Below, one piece after another: positions 50,409 through 59,573 of a DNA stretch of 64,000 nt (the first letter of the stretch is position 1; the number at the start of each line of letters is the position of its first letter). Made by a program: the position numbers and the translations under genes. The stretch comes from Kitasatospora sp. NBC_00315 (GTDB lineage: Bacteria; Actinomycetota; Actinomycetes; Streptomycetales; Streptomycetaceae): positions 4,898,001 to 4,962,000 of the forward strand of contig NZ_CP108025.1 in NCBI RefSeq assembly GCF_041435095.1, in the 5' to 3' direction. The notes under the pieces were generated by a model, which made no database searches, was not told the origin of the DNA, and saw only the letters and a program-made list of their open reading frames with translations.

Positions 50409-52202
50409 ATGACGGATCTGGCCTCTGACGTGGTCGGTGACGCCGGCGCCGTGGCGGCTGCCGGCCCGACTGCCGCCACCGGCCCGCGGAGCCGGCCGTG
50501 GTACTCCCGACGGTGGGTGCTCGCCGGCGCCGAGGCCGTCGTCAGCGTGGCGGCGGCACTCGGCTTCGCCTACCTGTGCCGGCACATCAGCGTCAACCCG
50601 CTGAACCGGATCGGCCAGGTGAGCGGGCTCGCCAAGATCCAGCAGTACGCGGCGATCCTCGGCCTGCCGGTGCTCGCGGTGCTGGTGTACACCGCCTACC
50701 GCGGTCGGCTCGCCCGCCACCAGGTGGTCCAGCGGCTGGCCTGCGCGGCCGTCGCCGGCCTGTCGACCGGCGTGGTGGCCGGCGGTGTGGTCGTCGCGCT
50801 GCGCGGGACGCCCTGGCCGCTCGGCGGCCAGGAGGGCGACCCCAGCGTGCTGGTCGACATGGCGACGTACATGATGCACGGCAAGGGCCTGCCCGGCGTC
50901 TACCCGCCCGGGTTCCCGGCCGTGATGGCCGCCTGGTCGGAGATCCGCTACGGCGGGGTCGGCGGGGCGGGCTACGCCCTGCACGACCTGCAGATCGTGT
51001 TCAGCGCGCTGGTCGGCCCGATGAGCTACCTCGCCTGGCGCCTGGTGCTGCGGCCGTTCTGGGCGGCGCTGATCGCGGTGCCGGCGGCCGTCGTGTTCCT
51101 CGACCCGATCCGGCCGTACAGCCACGTCGTGATGATCATGCTGGTCCCGCTGCTGGCGGCCTGCCTGCGGGAGCTCCGCCGGGCCGGTGACCTTCCGCTG
51201 CGGTCCGCCGCGCTGCGCGGCCTGGCCTTCGGCGTCACCTTCGGCCTGCTCTTCCTCTGGTACTCCGGCTGGTACCTCTGGTCGGCCCCGGGGATCGGTG
51301 TGCTGGCCCTGTTCGTGTTCCCGTGGCGGCGCGGGCGCCGCGCGGTCCGGCAGGCGGCCGTCTTCGTCGGGGTGACGCTGCTGAGCGCCGGCCTGGTGGG
51401 GGCTCCGCTGCTGTACCAGCTGGTCGAGCTGGGCGCGGACAGCCCCGACCGGTACGCCTACATCACCACCTACGTCGATCCGACCTACGTGCTCGGCTGG
51501 ATGTCCGACCGTGACGGCAGCCTCACCTTCCAGACCTGGCCGGTCTCCGGCGAGCTGGCCGGCCAGACCGGGTTCGCGCTGCTGCTGCTGGCCGGTGTCG
51601 GCCTCGGCATCGGTCTGGGTCTGAAGCACATCGCGGTCCGCACGGCGGCGGCGGCCCTGGTCAGCGCGTGGCTGCTGCGGTTCTGGTTCGCCTCGCACAT
51701 GGCGCACGACCAGGCCATCCAGCTCTACCCGCGGACGACCTGGATCATCATGTACTCACTGATGATCCTCGCGGTCCTCGGGCTGATGTCGCTCGTCCAC
51801 CGCACCACCCGCTTCGGTGACCGCACCCTGGCCTCGCTCCCGGCGACGGGCGGCGCGACCCGGCTGGTGCCGAGGCGCGCGATGCGCCAGCTGGCGGCGG
51901 GCATGGTCTGCGCGCTCGCGCTCTTCGCCACCATGGGCGCCTCCTGGTCGGTCAACCGCTACATGCCCGCGGACCAGTCGACGGACACGATGGGTCTGGA
52001 CGCCTGGCGGGCGCACACCATCAAGAAGCCGGACGGCAGTTGCCCGAAGTTCTCGCCGGTCGCCAAGTGCGCCGACATCATCACCAAGGACTGGGCGCCC
52101 AAGCCGGACACCGGGCAGCTCTGGTGCGCGGGCATCCAGCCGGAGGAGTGGAAGGCGGTCTGCGGCCGCACGGCGCCCTGGCTGGACGACGCCAAGAAGT
52201 AG
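50409..52202 (+). CDS. Multi-membrane glycosyltransferase-like protein, AftA/GT85-like (copy 2)
   Basis: A 597-residue GT-C-style protein, paralogue of the 29904-31571 product. Shared landmarks in order: VNPLNRIGQVSGLAKIQQ, TPWPLGGQEGDPSVLVDM, a HDLQIVFSALVGPMSYLAWR helix pair, LLFLWYSGWYLWSAPG, WPVSGELAGQTGFALLLL, FASHMAHDQAIQLYPRTTW and a tail with DGSCPKFSPVAKC. The extra C-terminal tail has further cysteines (LWCAGIQP and AVCGRT). The RFWFASHM-x-QLYPRT block is reminiscent of mycobacterial AftA, but Streptomycetaceae do not make arabinogalactan, so another surface glycan is likely. ATG 50409 has only a weak ribosome site. Confidence 0.82.
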   Translation: MTDLASDVVGDAGAVAAAGPTAATGPRSRPWYSRRWVLAGAEAVVSVAAALGFAYLCRHISVNPLNRIGQVSGLAKIQQYAAILGLPVLAVLVYTAYRGRLARHQVVQRLACAAVAGLSTGVVAGGVVVALRGTPWPLGGQEGDPSVLVDMATYMMHGKGLPGVYPPGFPAVMAAWSEIRYGGVGGAGYALHDLQIVFSALVGPMSYLAWRLVLRPFWAALIAVPAAVVFLDPIRPYSHVVMIMLVPLLAACLRELRRAGDLPLRSAALRGLAFGVTFGLLFLWYSGWYLWSAPGIGVLALFVFPWRRGRRAVRQAAVFVGVTLLSAGLVGAPLLYQLVELGADSPDRYAYITTYVDPTYVLGWMSDRDGSLTFQTWPVSGELAGQTGFALLLLAGVGLGIGLGLKHIAVRTAAAALVSAWLLRFWFASHMAHDQAIQLYPRTTWIIMYSLMILAVLGLMSLVHRTTRFGDRTLASLPATGGATRLVPRRAMRQLAAGMVCALALFATMGASWSVNRYMPADQSTDTMGLDAWRAHTIKKPDGSCPKFSPVAKCADIITKDWAPKPDTGQLWCAGIQPEEWKAVCGRTAPWLDDAKK

Positions 52203-52226
52203 CGCCGCCCGCGGGGCGGAGGTTTG

Positions 52227-52264
52227 AATCGGGGCCGACGGGGGAGATCCCGTCGGCCCCGATT
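52227..52264 (+). terminator. Terminator after the second AftA-like gene
   Basis: A perfect 16-bp stem (52227-52242 with 52249-52264; AATCGGGGCCGACGGG arm) around a GGAGAT-type loop, 24 bases after the stop. Confidence 0.85.
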
Positions 52265-52293
52265 GGCGTATCGACCGCGAGCTGTGGCAGTAT
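52263..52293 (+). promoter_or_regulatory. Possible S10 operon promoter
   Basis: TTGGCG (52263-52268) and CAGTAT (52288-52293) with a 19-base spacer. It is weaker than the rpsL promoter. It would give a leader of about 400 bases before rpsJ. Confidence 0.4.
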
Positions 52294-52299
52294 GTCCAA

Positions 52300-52697
52300 G
52301 TTGCTCGGTTGAGTGCCGATGCTGCGCGCCTCCCGCCGGGAGGACCGGAAGCGAGTCCCATGTACTCGTCGTTCCCGTGATGGCCGTTCATGTGTTCACG
52401 TGCTTTTTGTGAATGCAGTGGTGTGTAAGCGACACCGCGGCAGCTGCGGGGCGGACGTACGGGAATCTTCCGGGAAGCGTGAGCAGGGTCTCGACCCGGC
52501 GCCTGGTGGGTGCAAGACCTACCGACCGTGGAGAAGTCCGCAGGAAGTGATTCCTGTTGGATTTTTTGCAAGCGCGAGGGCGACACGCCCGACCGCGTGG
52601 GTCGGAAGGCAACCACCCAGGGGCGCCACCGGACCAATCCACCCGGATGAATCCGGCCGTAGAAGCATCAGTCGACACAAAGGACTACTGAGTAGCC
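52300..52697 (+). ncRNA. Long leader of the S10 operon
   Basis: About 400 bases with no gene. It contains an attenuator-like hairpin with a T6 run (52537-52567) and, at 52588-52604, the element CCCGACCGCGTGGGTCG shared with the rpsL leader. A ribosomal-protein controlled leader is likely; which protein binds is unknown. Confidence 0.55.
52537..52567 (+). terminator. Attenuator-like hairpin in the S10 leader
   Basis: TCC-g-CAGGAA (52537-52546) pairs with TTCCTG-tt-GGA (52551-52561) and is followed directly by TTTTTT (52562-52567). The stem is short, so it may act only under regulation. Confidence 0.5.
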
Positions 52698-53006
52698 ATG
52701 GCGGGACAGAAGATCCGCATCCGGCTCAAGGCCTACGACCACGAGGTGATTGACTCCTCGGCGAAGAAGATCGTCGAGACCGTCATTCGCACTGGTGCGC
52801 AGGTCGCGGGCCCGGTGCCGCTGCCCACTGAGAAGAACGTCTACTGCGTCATCCGCTCGCCGCACAAGTACAAGGACTCGCGCGAGCACTTCGAGATGCG
52901 CACCCACAAGCGTCTGATCGACATCCTCGACCCGACCCCGAAGACCGTTGACTCGCTGATGCGCCTCGACCTTCCGGCCGGCGTCGACATCGAGATCAAG
53001 CTCTGA
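52698..53006 (+). CDS. rpsJ: 30S ribosomal protein S10
   Basis: S10 (NusE), 102 residues, part of the 30S head and a NusB partner in antitermination. AGQKIRIRLKAYDHEVIDSS, RTGAQVAGPVPLPTEKN, SPHKYKDSREHFEMRTHKRL and LPAGVDIEIKL are textbook. ATG 52698 opens the S10 operon; rplC follows after 14 bases. Confidence 0.99.
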   Translation: MAGQKIRIRLKAYDHEVIDSSAKKIVETVIRTGAQVAGPVPLPTEKNVYCVIRSPHKYKDSREHFEMRTHKRLIDILDPTPKTVDSLMRLDLPAGVDIEIKL

Positions 53007-53020
53007 GAGGCGCGACGAAG

Positions 53021-53665
53021 ATGGCAAAGCAGATTAAGGGCATCCTGGGCGAGAAGCTCGGCATGACCCAGGTCTGGGACGAGAACAACCGGATCGTTCC
53101 GGTGACCGTCGTCAAGGCCGGGCCCAATGTCGTGACCCAGGTCCACACCGCTGATGGCACCGGCTACGACGCCGTGCAGATCGGTTTCGGCGAGATCGAC
53201 CCCCGCAAGGTGAACAAGCCCCTCGCGGGTCACTTCGCCAAGGCCGGTGTCACCCCGCGCCGCCACCTGGTCGAGCTCCGTACCTCGGATGCGTCCGAGT
53301 ACACCCTCGGCCAGGAGATCACCGCTGAGCTGTTCGAGGCGGGTGTCAAGGTCGACGTGACCGGCACCTCCAAGGGCAAGGGCTTCGCCGGTGTCATGAA
53401 GCGTCACAACTTCAAGGGCCTCGGCGCCGGTCACGGCGTGCAGCGCAAGCACCGTTCGCCCGGCTCGATCGGTGGCTGCGCCACCCCGGGTCGCGTGTTC
53501 AAGGGCATGAAGATGGCCGGCCGGATGGGCCACGAGCGCGTGACCACCCAGAACCTGACCGTCCACGCCGTTGACGCGGAGAAGGGGCTGCTCCTGATCA
53601 AGGGCGCAATCCCGGGTCCGAACGGCGGCCTCGTCCTCGTCCGCACCGCGGCGAAGGGGCTGTGA
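53021..53665 (+). CDS. rplC: 50S ribosomal protein L3
   Basis: L3, 214 residues, lines the peptidyl transferase region. It starts KQIKGILGEKLGMTQVWDEN. The central loop region GTSKGKGFAGVMKRHNFKG and HRSPGSIGGCATPGRVFKGM reaches toward the catalytic centre. AGRMGHERVTTQNLTVHAVD closes the domain. rplD starts four bases after its stop. Confidence 0.99.
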   Translation: MAKQIKGILGEKLGMTQVWDENNRIVPVTVVKAGPNVVTQVHTADGTGYDAVQIGFGEIDPRKVNKPLAGHFAKAGVTPRRHLVELRTSDASEYTLGQEITAELFEAGVKVDVTGTSKGKGFAGVMKRHNFKGLGAGHGVQRKHRSPGSIGGCATPGRVFKGMKMAGRMGHERVTTQNLTVHAVDAEKGLLLIKGAIPGPNGGLVLVRTAAKGL

Positions 53666-53669
53666 GGAT

Positions 53670-54347
53670 ATGAGCACCATTGACATCCTGTCGCCCTCGG
53701 GTGACAAGGCCGGCAGCCTGGAGCTGCCCGCTGAGATCTTCGACGCCAAGGTCAGCATCCCGCTGATGCACCAGGTCGTCGTCGCTCAGCTCGCCGGCGC
53801 CCGCCAGGGCACCCACTCGACCAAGCGTCGTGGCGAGGTCCGAGGCGGCGGCCGCAAGCCGTACCGCCAGAAGGGCACCGGCCGCGCCCGCCAGGGCTCG
53901 ACCCGCGCGCCGCAGTTCGTCGGCGGTGGTGTCGTCCACGGCCCGAAGCCGCGTGACTACTCGCAGCGGACCCCGAAGAAGATGATCGCCGCCGCTCTGC
54001 GTGGCGCGCTCACCGACCGGGCCCGTCACAGCCGCATCCACGTCATCACCGACGTGGTCGCTGTTGAGGCGCCGTCGACCAAGGCCGCCAAGGGTCTGTT
54101 CGGCAAGATCACCGAGCGCAAGAACATCCTCCTCGTCGTCGAGCGTGCCGACGAGCTGGGTCTCAAGAGCGCCCGCAACCTGCCGAACGTCCACATCCTG
54201 GACGCCGGTCAGCTGAACACCTACGACGTGCTCGTCTCCGACGACGTGGTCTTCACCCAGGCCGCCTTCGAGCGTTTCGTGGCGGGTCCCGCCGCGTCCG
54301 CCAAGGCTGTGGCTGCTGAGGGCGAGCTCGAAGGGAGCGCCGCCTGA
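53670..54347 (+). CDS. rplD: 50S ribosomal protein L4
   Basis: L4, 225 residues, lines the peptide exit tunnel with its extended loop (QGTHSTKRRGEVRGGGRKPY then RQKGTGRARQGSTRAPQF). In E. coli, L4 represses the S10 operon; whether it does so here cannot be seen. The C-terminus is an Ala/Gly/Glu-rich tail. Its stop overlaps the rplW start by one base. Confidence 0.99.
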   Translation: MSTIDILSPSGDKAGSLELPAEIFDAKVSIPLMHQVVVAQLAGARQGTHSTKRRGEVRGGGRKPYRQKGTGRARQGSTRAPQFVGGGVVHGPKPRDYSQRTPKKMIAAALRGALTDRARHSRIHVITDVVAVEAPSTKAAKGLFGKITERKNILLVVERADELGLKSARNLPNVHILDAGQLNTYDVLVSDDVVFTQAAFERFVAGPAASAKAVAAEGELEGSAA

Positions 54348-54667
54348 TGGCTGCAGAGATCACGAGCAAGACGTTCACGGACCCCCGTGACGTTCTGGTG
54401 AAGCCGGTCATCTCCGAGAAGAGCTACGCGCTCCTCGACGAGAACAAGTACACGTTCGTCGTGTCGCCGGGCGCCAACAAGACCCAGATCAAGCAGGCCG
54501 TCGAGGCGGTCTTCTCGGTCAAGGTCGAGTCGGTCAACACGCTCAACCGTCAGGGCAAGCGCAAGCGCTCCAAGACGGGCTTTGGCAAGCGCAAGGACAC
54601 CAAGCGCGCCATCGTGACGCTGGCCGAGGGCAACCGCATCGACATCTTCGGGGGTCCGGTCTCCTAA
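54347..54667 (+). CDS. rplW: 50S ribosomal protein L23
   Basis: L23, 106 residues, stands at the tunnel exit, where trigger factor and SRP dock. DPRDVLVKPVISEKSYALLD, KYTFVVSPGANKTQIKQAVE, AVFSVKVESVNTLNRQGKRK and AIVTLAEGNRIDIFGG are conserved. It is coupled to rplD by a one-base overlap. Confidence 0.99.
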   Translation: MAAEITSKTFTDPRDVLVKPVISEKSYALLDENKYTFVVSPGANKTQIKQAVEAVFSVKVESVNTLNRQGKRKRSKTGFGKRKDTKRAIVTLAEGNRIDIFGGPVS

Positions 54668-54710
54668 CGGAGACTCGGAATCTCGATAAGGACGAGGACG
54701 AGAGAGCCAA

Positions 54711-55547
<837 letters not shown>

Positions 55548-55558
55548 GAGCAGGTCAG

Positions 55559-55840
55559 ATGCCGCGCAGTCTCAAGAAGGGCCCCTTCATCGACGGCCAC
55601 CTTCTCAAGAAGGTGGACGCGCAGAACGAGGCGGGTACCCAGAACGTCATCAAGACCTGGTCCCGTCGCTCCGTGATCTTCCCGGCCATGCTCGGCCACA
55701 CGATCGCGGTTCACGATGGCCGTAAGCACGTCCCGGTGTTCGTCACCGAGTCGATGGTCGGCCACAAGCTCGGCGAGTTCGCGCCGACGCGTACCTTCCG
55801 CGGTCACGTCAAGGACGACCGCAAGTCGAAGCGTCGCTAG
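55559..55840 (+). CDS. rpsS: 30S ribosomal protein S19
   Basis: S19, 93 residues, in the 30S head near the A-site finger. PRSLKKGPFIDGHLLKKVDA, WSRRSVIFPAMLGHTIAVHD, HVPVFVTESMVGHKLGEFAP and TRTFRGHVKDDRKSKRR. GGAGCAGGTCAG precedes ATG 55559. Confidence 0.99.
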   Translation: MPRSLKKGPFIDGHLLKKVDAQNEAGTQNVIKTWSRRSVIFPAMLGHTIAVHDGRKHVPVFVTESMVGHKLGEFAPTRTFRGHVKDDRKSKRR

Positions 55841-55890
55841 TCGCCAGCGAGATTACCGACTCAATGACTTACACCAGCAAGGGGACAACC

Positions 55891-56238
55891 ATGGAAGCCA
55901 GGGCCCAGGCGCGGTACATCCGCGTCACGCCCATGAAGGCCCGCCGCGTGGTGGACCTCATCCGTGGCCTGAACGCCACGGAGGCCCAGGCGGTCCTGCG
56001 TTTCGCTCCGCAGGCCGCTACCGTGCCGGTCGGCAAGGTGCTCGACAGCGCCATTGCCAACGCCGTGCACAACTACAACCACAACAACGTGGACGACCTC
56101 GTCATCAGCGAGGCGTACGTTGACGAGGGCCCGACCCTGAAGCGGTTCCGGCCGCGCGCCCAGGGCCGTGCCTACCGGATCCGCAAGCGGACCAGCCACA
56201 TCACCGTGGTCGTCAGCAGCAAGGAAGGGACCCGGTAA
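55891..56238 (+). CDS. rplV: 50S ribosomal protein L22
   Basis: L22, 115 residues, narrows the exit tunnel with a beta hairpin. It begins MEARAQARYIRVTPMKARRV as in other Streptomyces, with AAGGGG six bases upstream. An in-frame ATG at 55864 would add nine residues and is not preferred. The hairpin segment FRPRAQGRAYRIRKRTSHIT, linked to macrolide response, is normal. Its stop overlaps the rpsC start by one base. Confidence 0.97.
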   Translation: MEARAQARYIRVTPMKARRVVDLIRGLNATEAQAVLRFAPQAATVPVGKVLDSAIANAVHNYNHNNVDDLVISEAYVDEGPTLKRFRPRAQGRAYRIRKRTSHITVVVSSKEGTR

Positions 56239-57074
56239 TGGGCCAGAAGGTTAACCCGCACGGGTTCCGCCTCGGCATCAGCACGGACTTCAAGTCCCGC
56301 TGGTACGCCGACAAGCTGTACTCGGACTACGTCAAGGAAGACGTTGCCATTCGTCGCATGATGACGAAGGGCATGGAGCGCGCCGGCATCTCGAAGGTTG
56401 AGATCGAGCGCACCCGCGACCGCGTCCGGGTCGACATCCACACCGCTCGCCCCGGCATCGTCATCGGTCGCCGTGGCACCGAGGCCGACCGCATCCGCGG
56501 CGACCTCGAGAAGCTGACCGGCAAGCAGGTCCAGCTGAACATCCTCGAGGTCAAGAACCCCGAGCTGGACGCCCAGCTCGTGGCTCAGGGCGTCGCGGAG
56601 CAGCTGTCCTCGCGCGTCTCCTTCCGTCGTGCCATGCGCAAGAGCATGCAGGGCACCATGAAGTCGGGCGCCAAGGGCATCAAGGTCCAGTGCTCCGGTC
56701 GTCTCGGCGGCGCCGAGATGAGCCGTTCGGAGTTCTACCGCGAGGGTCGTGTGCCGCTGCACACCCTTCGTGCGAACGTCGACTACGGCTTCTTCGAGGC
56801 CAAGACGACCTTCGGCCGTATCGGCGTGAAGGTCTGGATCTACAAGGGCGACGTCAAGAACATCGCCGAGGTCCGCGCTGAGAACGCTGCTGCCCGCTCG
56901 GGCAACCGTCCGGCCCGCAACGACGCCCGCCCCGCGCGTGGCGGCGAGCGCGGTGGCCGTGGCGGCGAGCGCGGTGGCGCACGTGGTGGCGCCCGTCGTC
57001 CCCAGAACACCGAGGCTTCGGCCGCGGCTGTGACGGAGACGCCGGCTGCCGAGAGCACCGGAACGGAGGCCTGA
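56238..57074 (+). CDS. rpsC: 30S ribosomal protein S3
   Basis: S3, 278 residues, shapes the mRNA entry site and helicase activity. The KH domain has RPGIVIGRRGTEADRIRGDL; GQKVNPHGFRLGISTDFKSR opens the protein and FGRIGVKVWIYKGDVKN closes the conserved part. The last 60 residues are a low-complexity RGGERGG-type and Ala/Thr/Glu tail, typical for actinobacteria but variable. Confidence 0.99.
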   Translation: MGQKVNPHGFRLGISTDFKSRWYADKLYSDYVKEDVAIRRMMTKGMERAGISKVEIERTRDRVRVDIHTARPGIVIGRRGTEADRIRGDLEKLTGKQVQLNILEVKNPELDAQLVAQGVAEQLSSRVSFRRAMRKSMQGTMKSGAKGIKVQCSGRLGGAEMSRSEFYREGRVPLHTLRANVDYGFFEAKTTFGRIGVKVWIYKGDVKNIAEVRAENAAARSGNRPARNDARPARGGERGGRGGERGGARGGARRPQNTEASAAAVTETPAAESTGTEA

Positions 57075-57079
57075 CCGAC

Positions 57080-57499
57080 ATGCTGATCCCCCGTCGGGTC
57101 AAGCACCGCAAGCAGCACCACCCCAAGCGCCGTGGCGCTGCCAAGGGTGGCACCGAGCTCGCCTTCGGCGAGTACGGCATCCAGGCCGTCACCCCGGCCT
57201 ACGTGACGAACCGGCAGATCGAGTCCGCTCGTATCGCCGTCACCCGTCACATCAAGCGTGGCGGCAAGGTCTGGATCAACATCTACCCGGACCGCCCGCT
57301 CACCAAGAAGCCGGCCGAGACCCGCATGGGTTCCGGTAAGGGTTCGCCCGAGTGGTGGATCGCGAACGTGCACCCGGGTCGGGTCATGTTCGAGCTGTCG
57401 TACCCCAACGAGAAGGTGGCTCGTGAGGCGCTGACCCGCGCAGCTCACAAGCTCCCGATGAAGTGCCGGATCATCCGGCGCGAGGCAGGTGAGAGCTGA
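57080..57499 (+). CDS. rplP: 50S ribosomal protein L16
   Basis: L16, 139 residues, positions the A-site tRNA elbow. MLIPRRVKHRKQHHPKRRGA, the GKVWINIYPDRPLTKKPAET region with RMGSGKGSPEWWIANVHPGR, and KLPMKCRIIRRE. Its stop overlaps the rpmC start by one base. Confidence 0.99.
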   Translation: MLIPRRVKHRKQHHPKRRGAAKGGTELAFGEYGIQAVTPAYVTNRQIESARIAVTRHIKRGGKVWINIYPDRPLTKKPAETRMGSGKGSPEWWIANVHPGRVMFELSYPNEKVAREALTRAAHKLPMKCRIIRREAGES

Positions 57500-57723
57500 T
57501 GTCGGCCGGCACCAAGGCTGCTGACCTCCGCGAGCTGGACAACGAGGGTCTCGTTGCCAAGCTCCGTGAGGCCAAGGAGGAGCTGTTCAACCTCCGCTTC
57601 CAGGCGGCGACCGGGCAGCTCGACAACCACGGACGGCTCAAGCTCGTCCGTAAGGACATCGCGCGGATCTACACCCTGATGCGCGAGCGCGAGCTGGGCA
57701 TCGAGACGGTGGAGAACGCCTGA
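57499..57723 (+). CDS. rpmC: 50S ribosomal protein L29
   Basis: L29, 74 residues, a helical hairpin at the tunnel exit beside L23. KAADLRELDNEGLVAKLREA, KEELFNLRFQAATGQLDNHG and RLKLVRKDIARIYTLMRERE. Overlaps at both ends by one base show tight coupling with rplP and rpsQ. Confidence 0.98.
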   Translation: MSAGTKAADLRELDNEGLVAKLREAKEELFNLRFQAATGQLDNHGRLKLVRKDIARIYTLMRERELGIETVENA

Positions 57724-58001
57724 TGACTGAGAACACCACCAACGAAGAGACGCGCGGTTTCCGCAAGACCCGTGAGGGTCTCGTCGTCAGCGACAAGATG
57801 GACAAGACCGTCGTCGTCGCCGTCGAGGACCGCGTCAAGCACGCTCTGTACGGCAAGGTCATCCGCCGTACGAACAAGCTGAAGGCGCACGACGAGGCAA
57901 ACGCCTGCGGCATCGGCGACCGGGTCCTCCTCGCGGAGACCCGCCCGCTGTCCGCGACGAAGCGCTGGCGCGTCGTCGAGATCCTCGAGAAGGCCAAGTA
58001 A
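57723..58001 (+). CDS. rpsQ: 30S ribosomal protein S17
   Basis: S17, 92 residues, an OB-fold primary 16S rRNA binder. GFRKTREGLVVSDKMDKTVV, VAVEDRVKHALYGKVIRRTN and the C-terminal CGIGDRVLLAETRPLSATKR. It ends the S10 half; a 102-base gap with a small hairpin (58030-58055, CACCGG with CCGGTG) precedes rplN. Confidence 0.98.
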   Translation: MTENTTNEETRGFRKTREGLVVSDKMDKTVVVAVEDRVKHALYGKVIRRTNKLKAHDEANACGIGDRVLLAETRPLSATKRWRVVEILEKAK

Positions 58002-58103
58002 CGAAGTTGATGCGGTACGGCCGTATGTGCACCGGGCCCCTCGCGGGCGCCGGTGTGAGCAGCGGCCGGCCCGTCAGCTCTCGTTGACGATCAGGAGAAA
58101 GCT

Positions 58104-58475
58104 GTGATCCAGCAGGAGTCGCGACTGCGTGTCGCCGACAACACGGGCGCGAAGGAAATCCTTTGCATCCGCGTTCTCGGTGGCTCCGGTCGTCGCTACG
58201 CCGGTATCGGGGACGTCATTGTCGCGACCGTCAAGGACGCGATCCCCGGTGGCTCGGTGAAGAAGGGTGATGTCGTCAAGTGCGTCATCGTCCGCACCGT
58301 GAAGTCGCGCCGTCGCCCCGACGGTTCGTACATCCGGTTCGACGAGAACGCCGCGGTTGTTCTGAAGAACACCGATGGTGACCCCCGTGGAACCCGCATC
58401 TTCGGCCCGGTGGGCCGCGAGCTGCGTGACAAGAAGTTCATGAAGATCATCTCGCTTGCGCCGGAGGTGCTCTAA
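58104..58475 (+). CDS. rplN: 50S ribosomal protein L14
   Basis: L14, 123 residues, at the subunit interface and RsfS contact. IQQESRLRVADNTGAKEILC, RVLGGSGRRYAGIGDVIVAT, VKKGDVVKCVIVRTVKSRRR and GTRIFGPVGRELRDKKFMKI. It starts at GTG 58104 with AGGAGAAA upstream. First gene of the spc half. Confidence 0.99.
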   Translation: MIQQESRLRVADNTGAKEILCIRVLGGSGRRYAGIGDVIVATVKDAIPGGSVKKGDVVKCVIVRTVKSRRRPDGSYIRFDENAAVVLKNTDGDPRGTRIFGPVGRELRDKKFMKIISLAPEVL

Positions 58476-58478
58476 CCC

Positions 58479-58802
58479 ATGGCGAACAGCATGAAGATCA
58501 AGAAGGGTGACCTGGTTCAGGTCATCACCGGCAAGGACCGCGGGAAGCAGGGCAAGGTCATTCAGGCCATGCCCGCGACCAACAAGGTTCTCGTCGAGGG
58601 TGTGAACCGGGTCAAGAAGCACACCAAGCCCGGCCAGGGCACTCAGGGTGGCATTGTCACCGTCGAGGCCCCGGTGCACGTCTCCAACGTGCAGCTGGTC
58701 GTCGAGAAGGACGGCAAGAAGGTCGTCACTCGCGTTGGTTACCGCTTCGATGACGAGGGCAACAAGATCCGCGTTGCCAAGCGAACCGGTGAGGACATCT
58801 GA
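58479..58802 (+). CDS. rplX: 50S ribosomal protein L24
   Basis: L24, 107 residues, an early assembly initiator with a KOW fold. MKIKKGDLVQVITGKDRGKQ, GKVIQAMPATNKVLVEGVNR, and VGYRFDDEGNKIRVAKRTGE. Its stop overlaps the rplE start by one base. Confidence 0.99.
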   Translation: MANSMKIKKGDLVQVITGKDRGKQGKVIQAMPATNKVLVEGVNRVKKHTKPGQGTQGGIVTVEAPVHVSNVQLVVEKDGKKVVTRVGYRFDDEGNKIRVAKRTGEDI

Positions 58803-59380
58803 TGTCTGAGACGACCATCGAGAACGTTGAGAAGGTGGCCCCCCGCCTCAAGGAGCGTTACAACTCCGAGATCAAGGGCCAGCTCAAGGAGGAGTTCTCC
58901 TACGAGAACGTCATGCTGATCCCCGGCCTGGTCAAGGTCGTGGTCAACATGGGTGTGGGCGAGGCCGCCCGCGACTCCAAGCTGATCGAGGGCGCGATCC
59001 GCGACCTCACCGCCATCACCGGTCAGAAGCCGGCGGTGACGAAGGCTCGCAAGTCCATCGCGCAGTTCAAGCTGCGTGAGGGCCAGCCGATCGGCACCCA
59101 CGTCACCCTCCGTGGTGACCGCATGTGGGAGTTCCTGGACCGTCTGGTGTCGCTGGCTCTGCCGCGTATCCGTGACTTCCGCGGTCTCTCCCCCAAGCAG
59201 TTCGACGGCCGTGGCAACTACACCTTCGGTCTGACCGAGCAGGTTATGTTCCACGAGATCGACCAGGACAAGGTCGACCGTCAGCGCGGTATGGACATCA
59301 CCGTCGTGACCACCGCTCAGACCGACGACGAGGGCCGGGCGCTCCTGCGCGCTCTGGGCTTCCCGTTCAAGGAGGCGTGA
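58802..59380 (+). CDS. rplE: 50S ribosomal protein L5
   Basis: L5, 192 residues, part of the central protuberance with 5S rRNA. LKERYNSEIKGQLKEEFSYE, NVMLIPGLVKVVVNMGVGEA, FKLREGQPIGTHVTLRGDRM and FRGLSPKQFDGRGNYTFGLT. It is coupled with rplX and followed by rpsN-type S14 after seven bases. Confidence 0.99.
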   Translation: MSETTIENVEKVAPRLKERYNSEIKGQLKEEFSYENVMLIPGLVKVVVNMGVGEAARDSKLIEGAIRDLTAITGQKPAVTKARKSIAQFKLREGQPIGTHVTLRGDRMWEFLDRLVSLALPRIRDFRGLSPKQFDGRGNYTFGLTEQVMFHEIDQDKVDRQRGMDITVVTTAQTDDEGRALLRALGFPFKEA

Positions 59381-59387
59381 GCCGCAC

Positions 59388-59573
59388 ATGGCGAAGAAGT
59401 CCCTCATCGCGAAGGCCGAGCGCAAGCCGAAGTTCGGCGTGCGGGCCTACACCCGGTGCCAGCGCTGCGGTCGTCCGCACTCTGTGTACCGCAAGTTCGG
59501 TCTCTGCCGTGTGTGCCTCCGTGAGATGGCGCACCGCGGCGAGCTCCCGGGCGTGACCAAGAGCTCCTGGTAG
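59388..59573 (+). CDS. rpsZ: 30S ribosomal protein S14, zinc-binding (type Z)
   Basis: S14 of the short zinc-ribbon form, 61 residues. Zinc ligands Cys24, Cys27, Cys40 and Cys43 (TRCQRCGRP and GLCRVCL). MAKKSLIAKAERKPKFGVRA and the REMAHRGELPGVTKSSW end are standard. Streptomyces also carry a zinc-free paralogue elsewhere, induced on zinc limitation (established knowledge, not seen here). Confidence 0.98.
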   Translation: MAKKSLIAKAERKPKFGVRAYTRCQRCGRPHSVYRKFGLCRVCLREMAHRGELPGVTKSSW

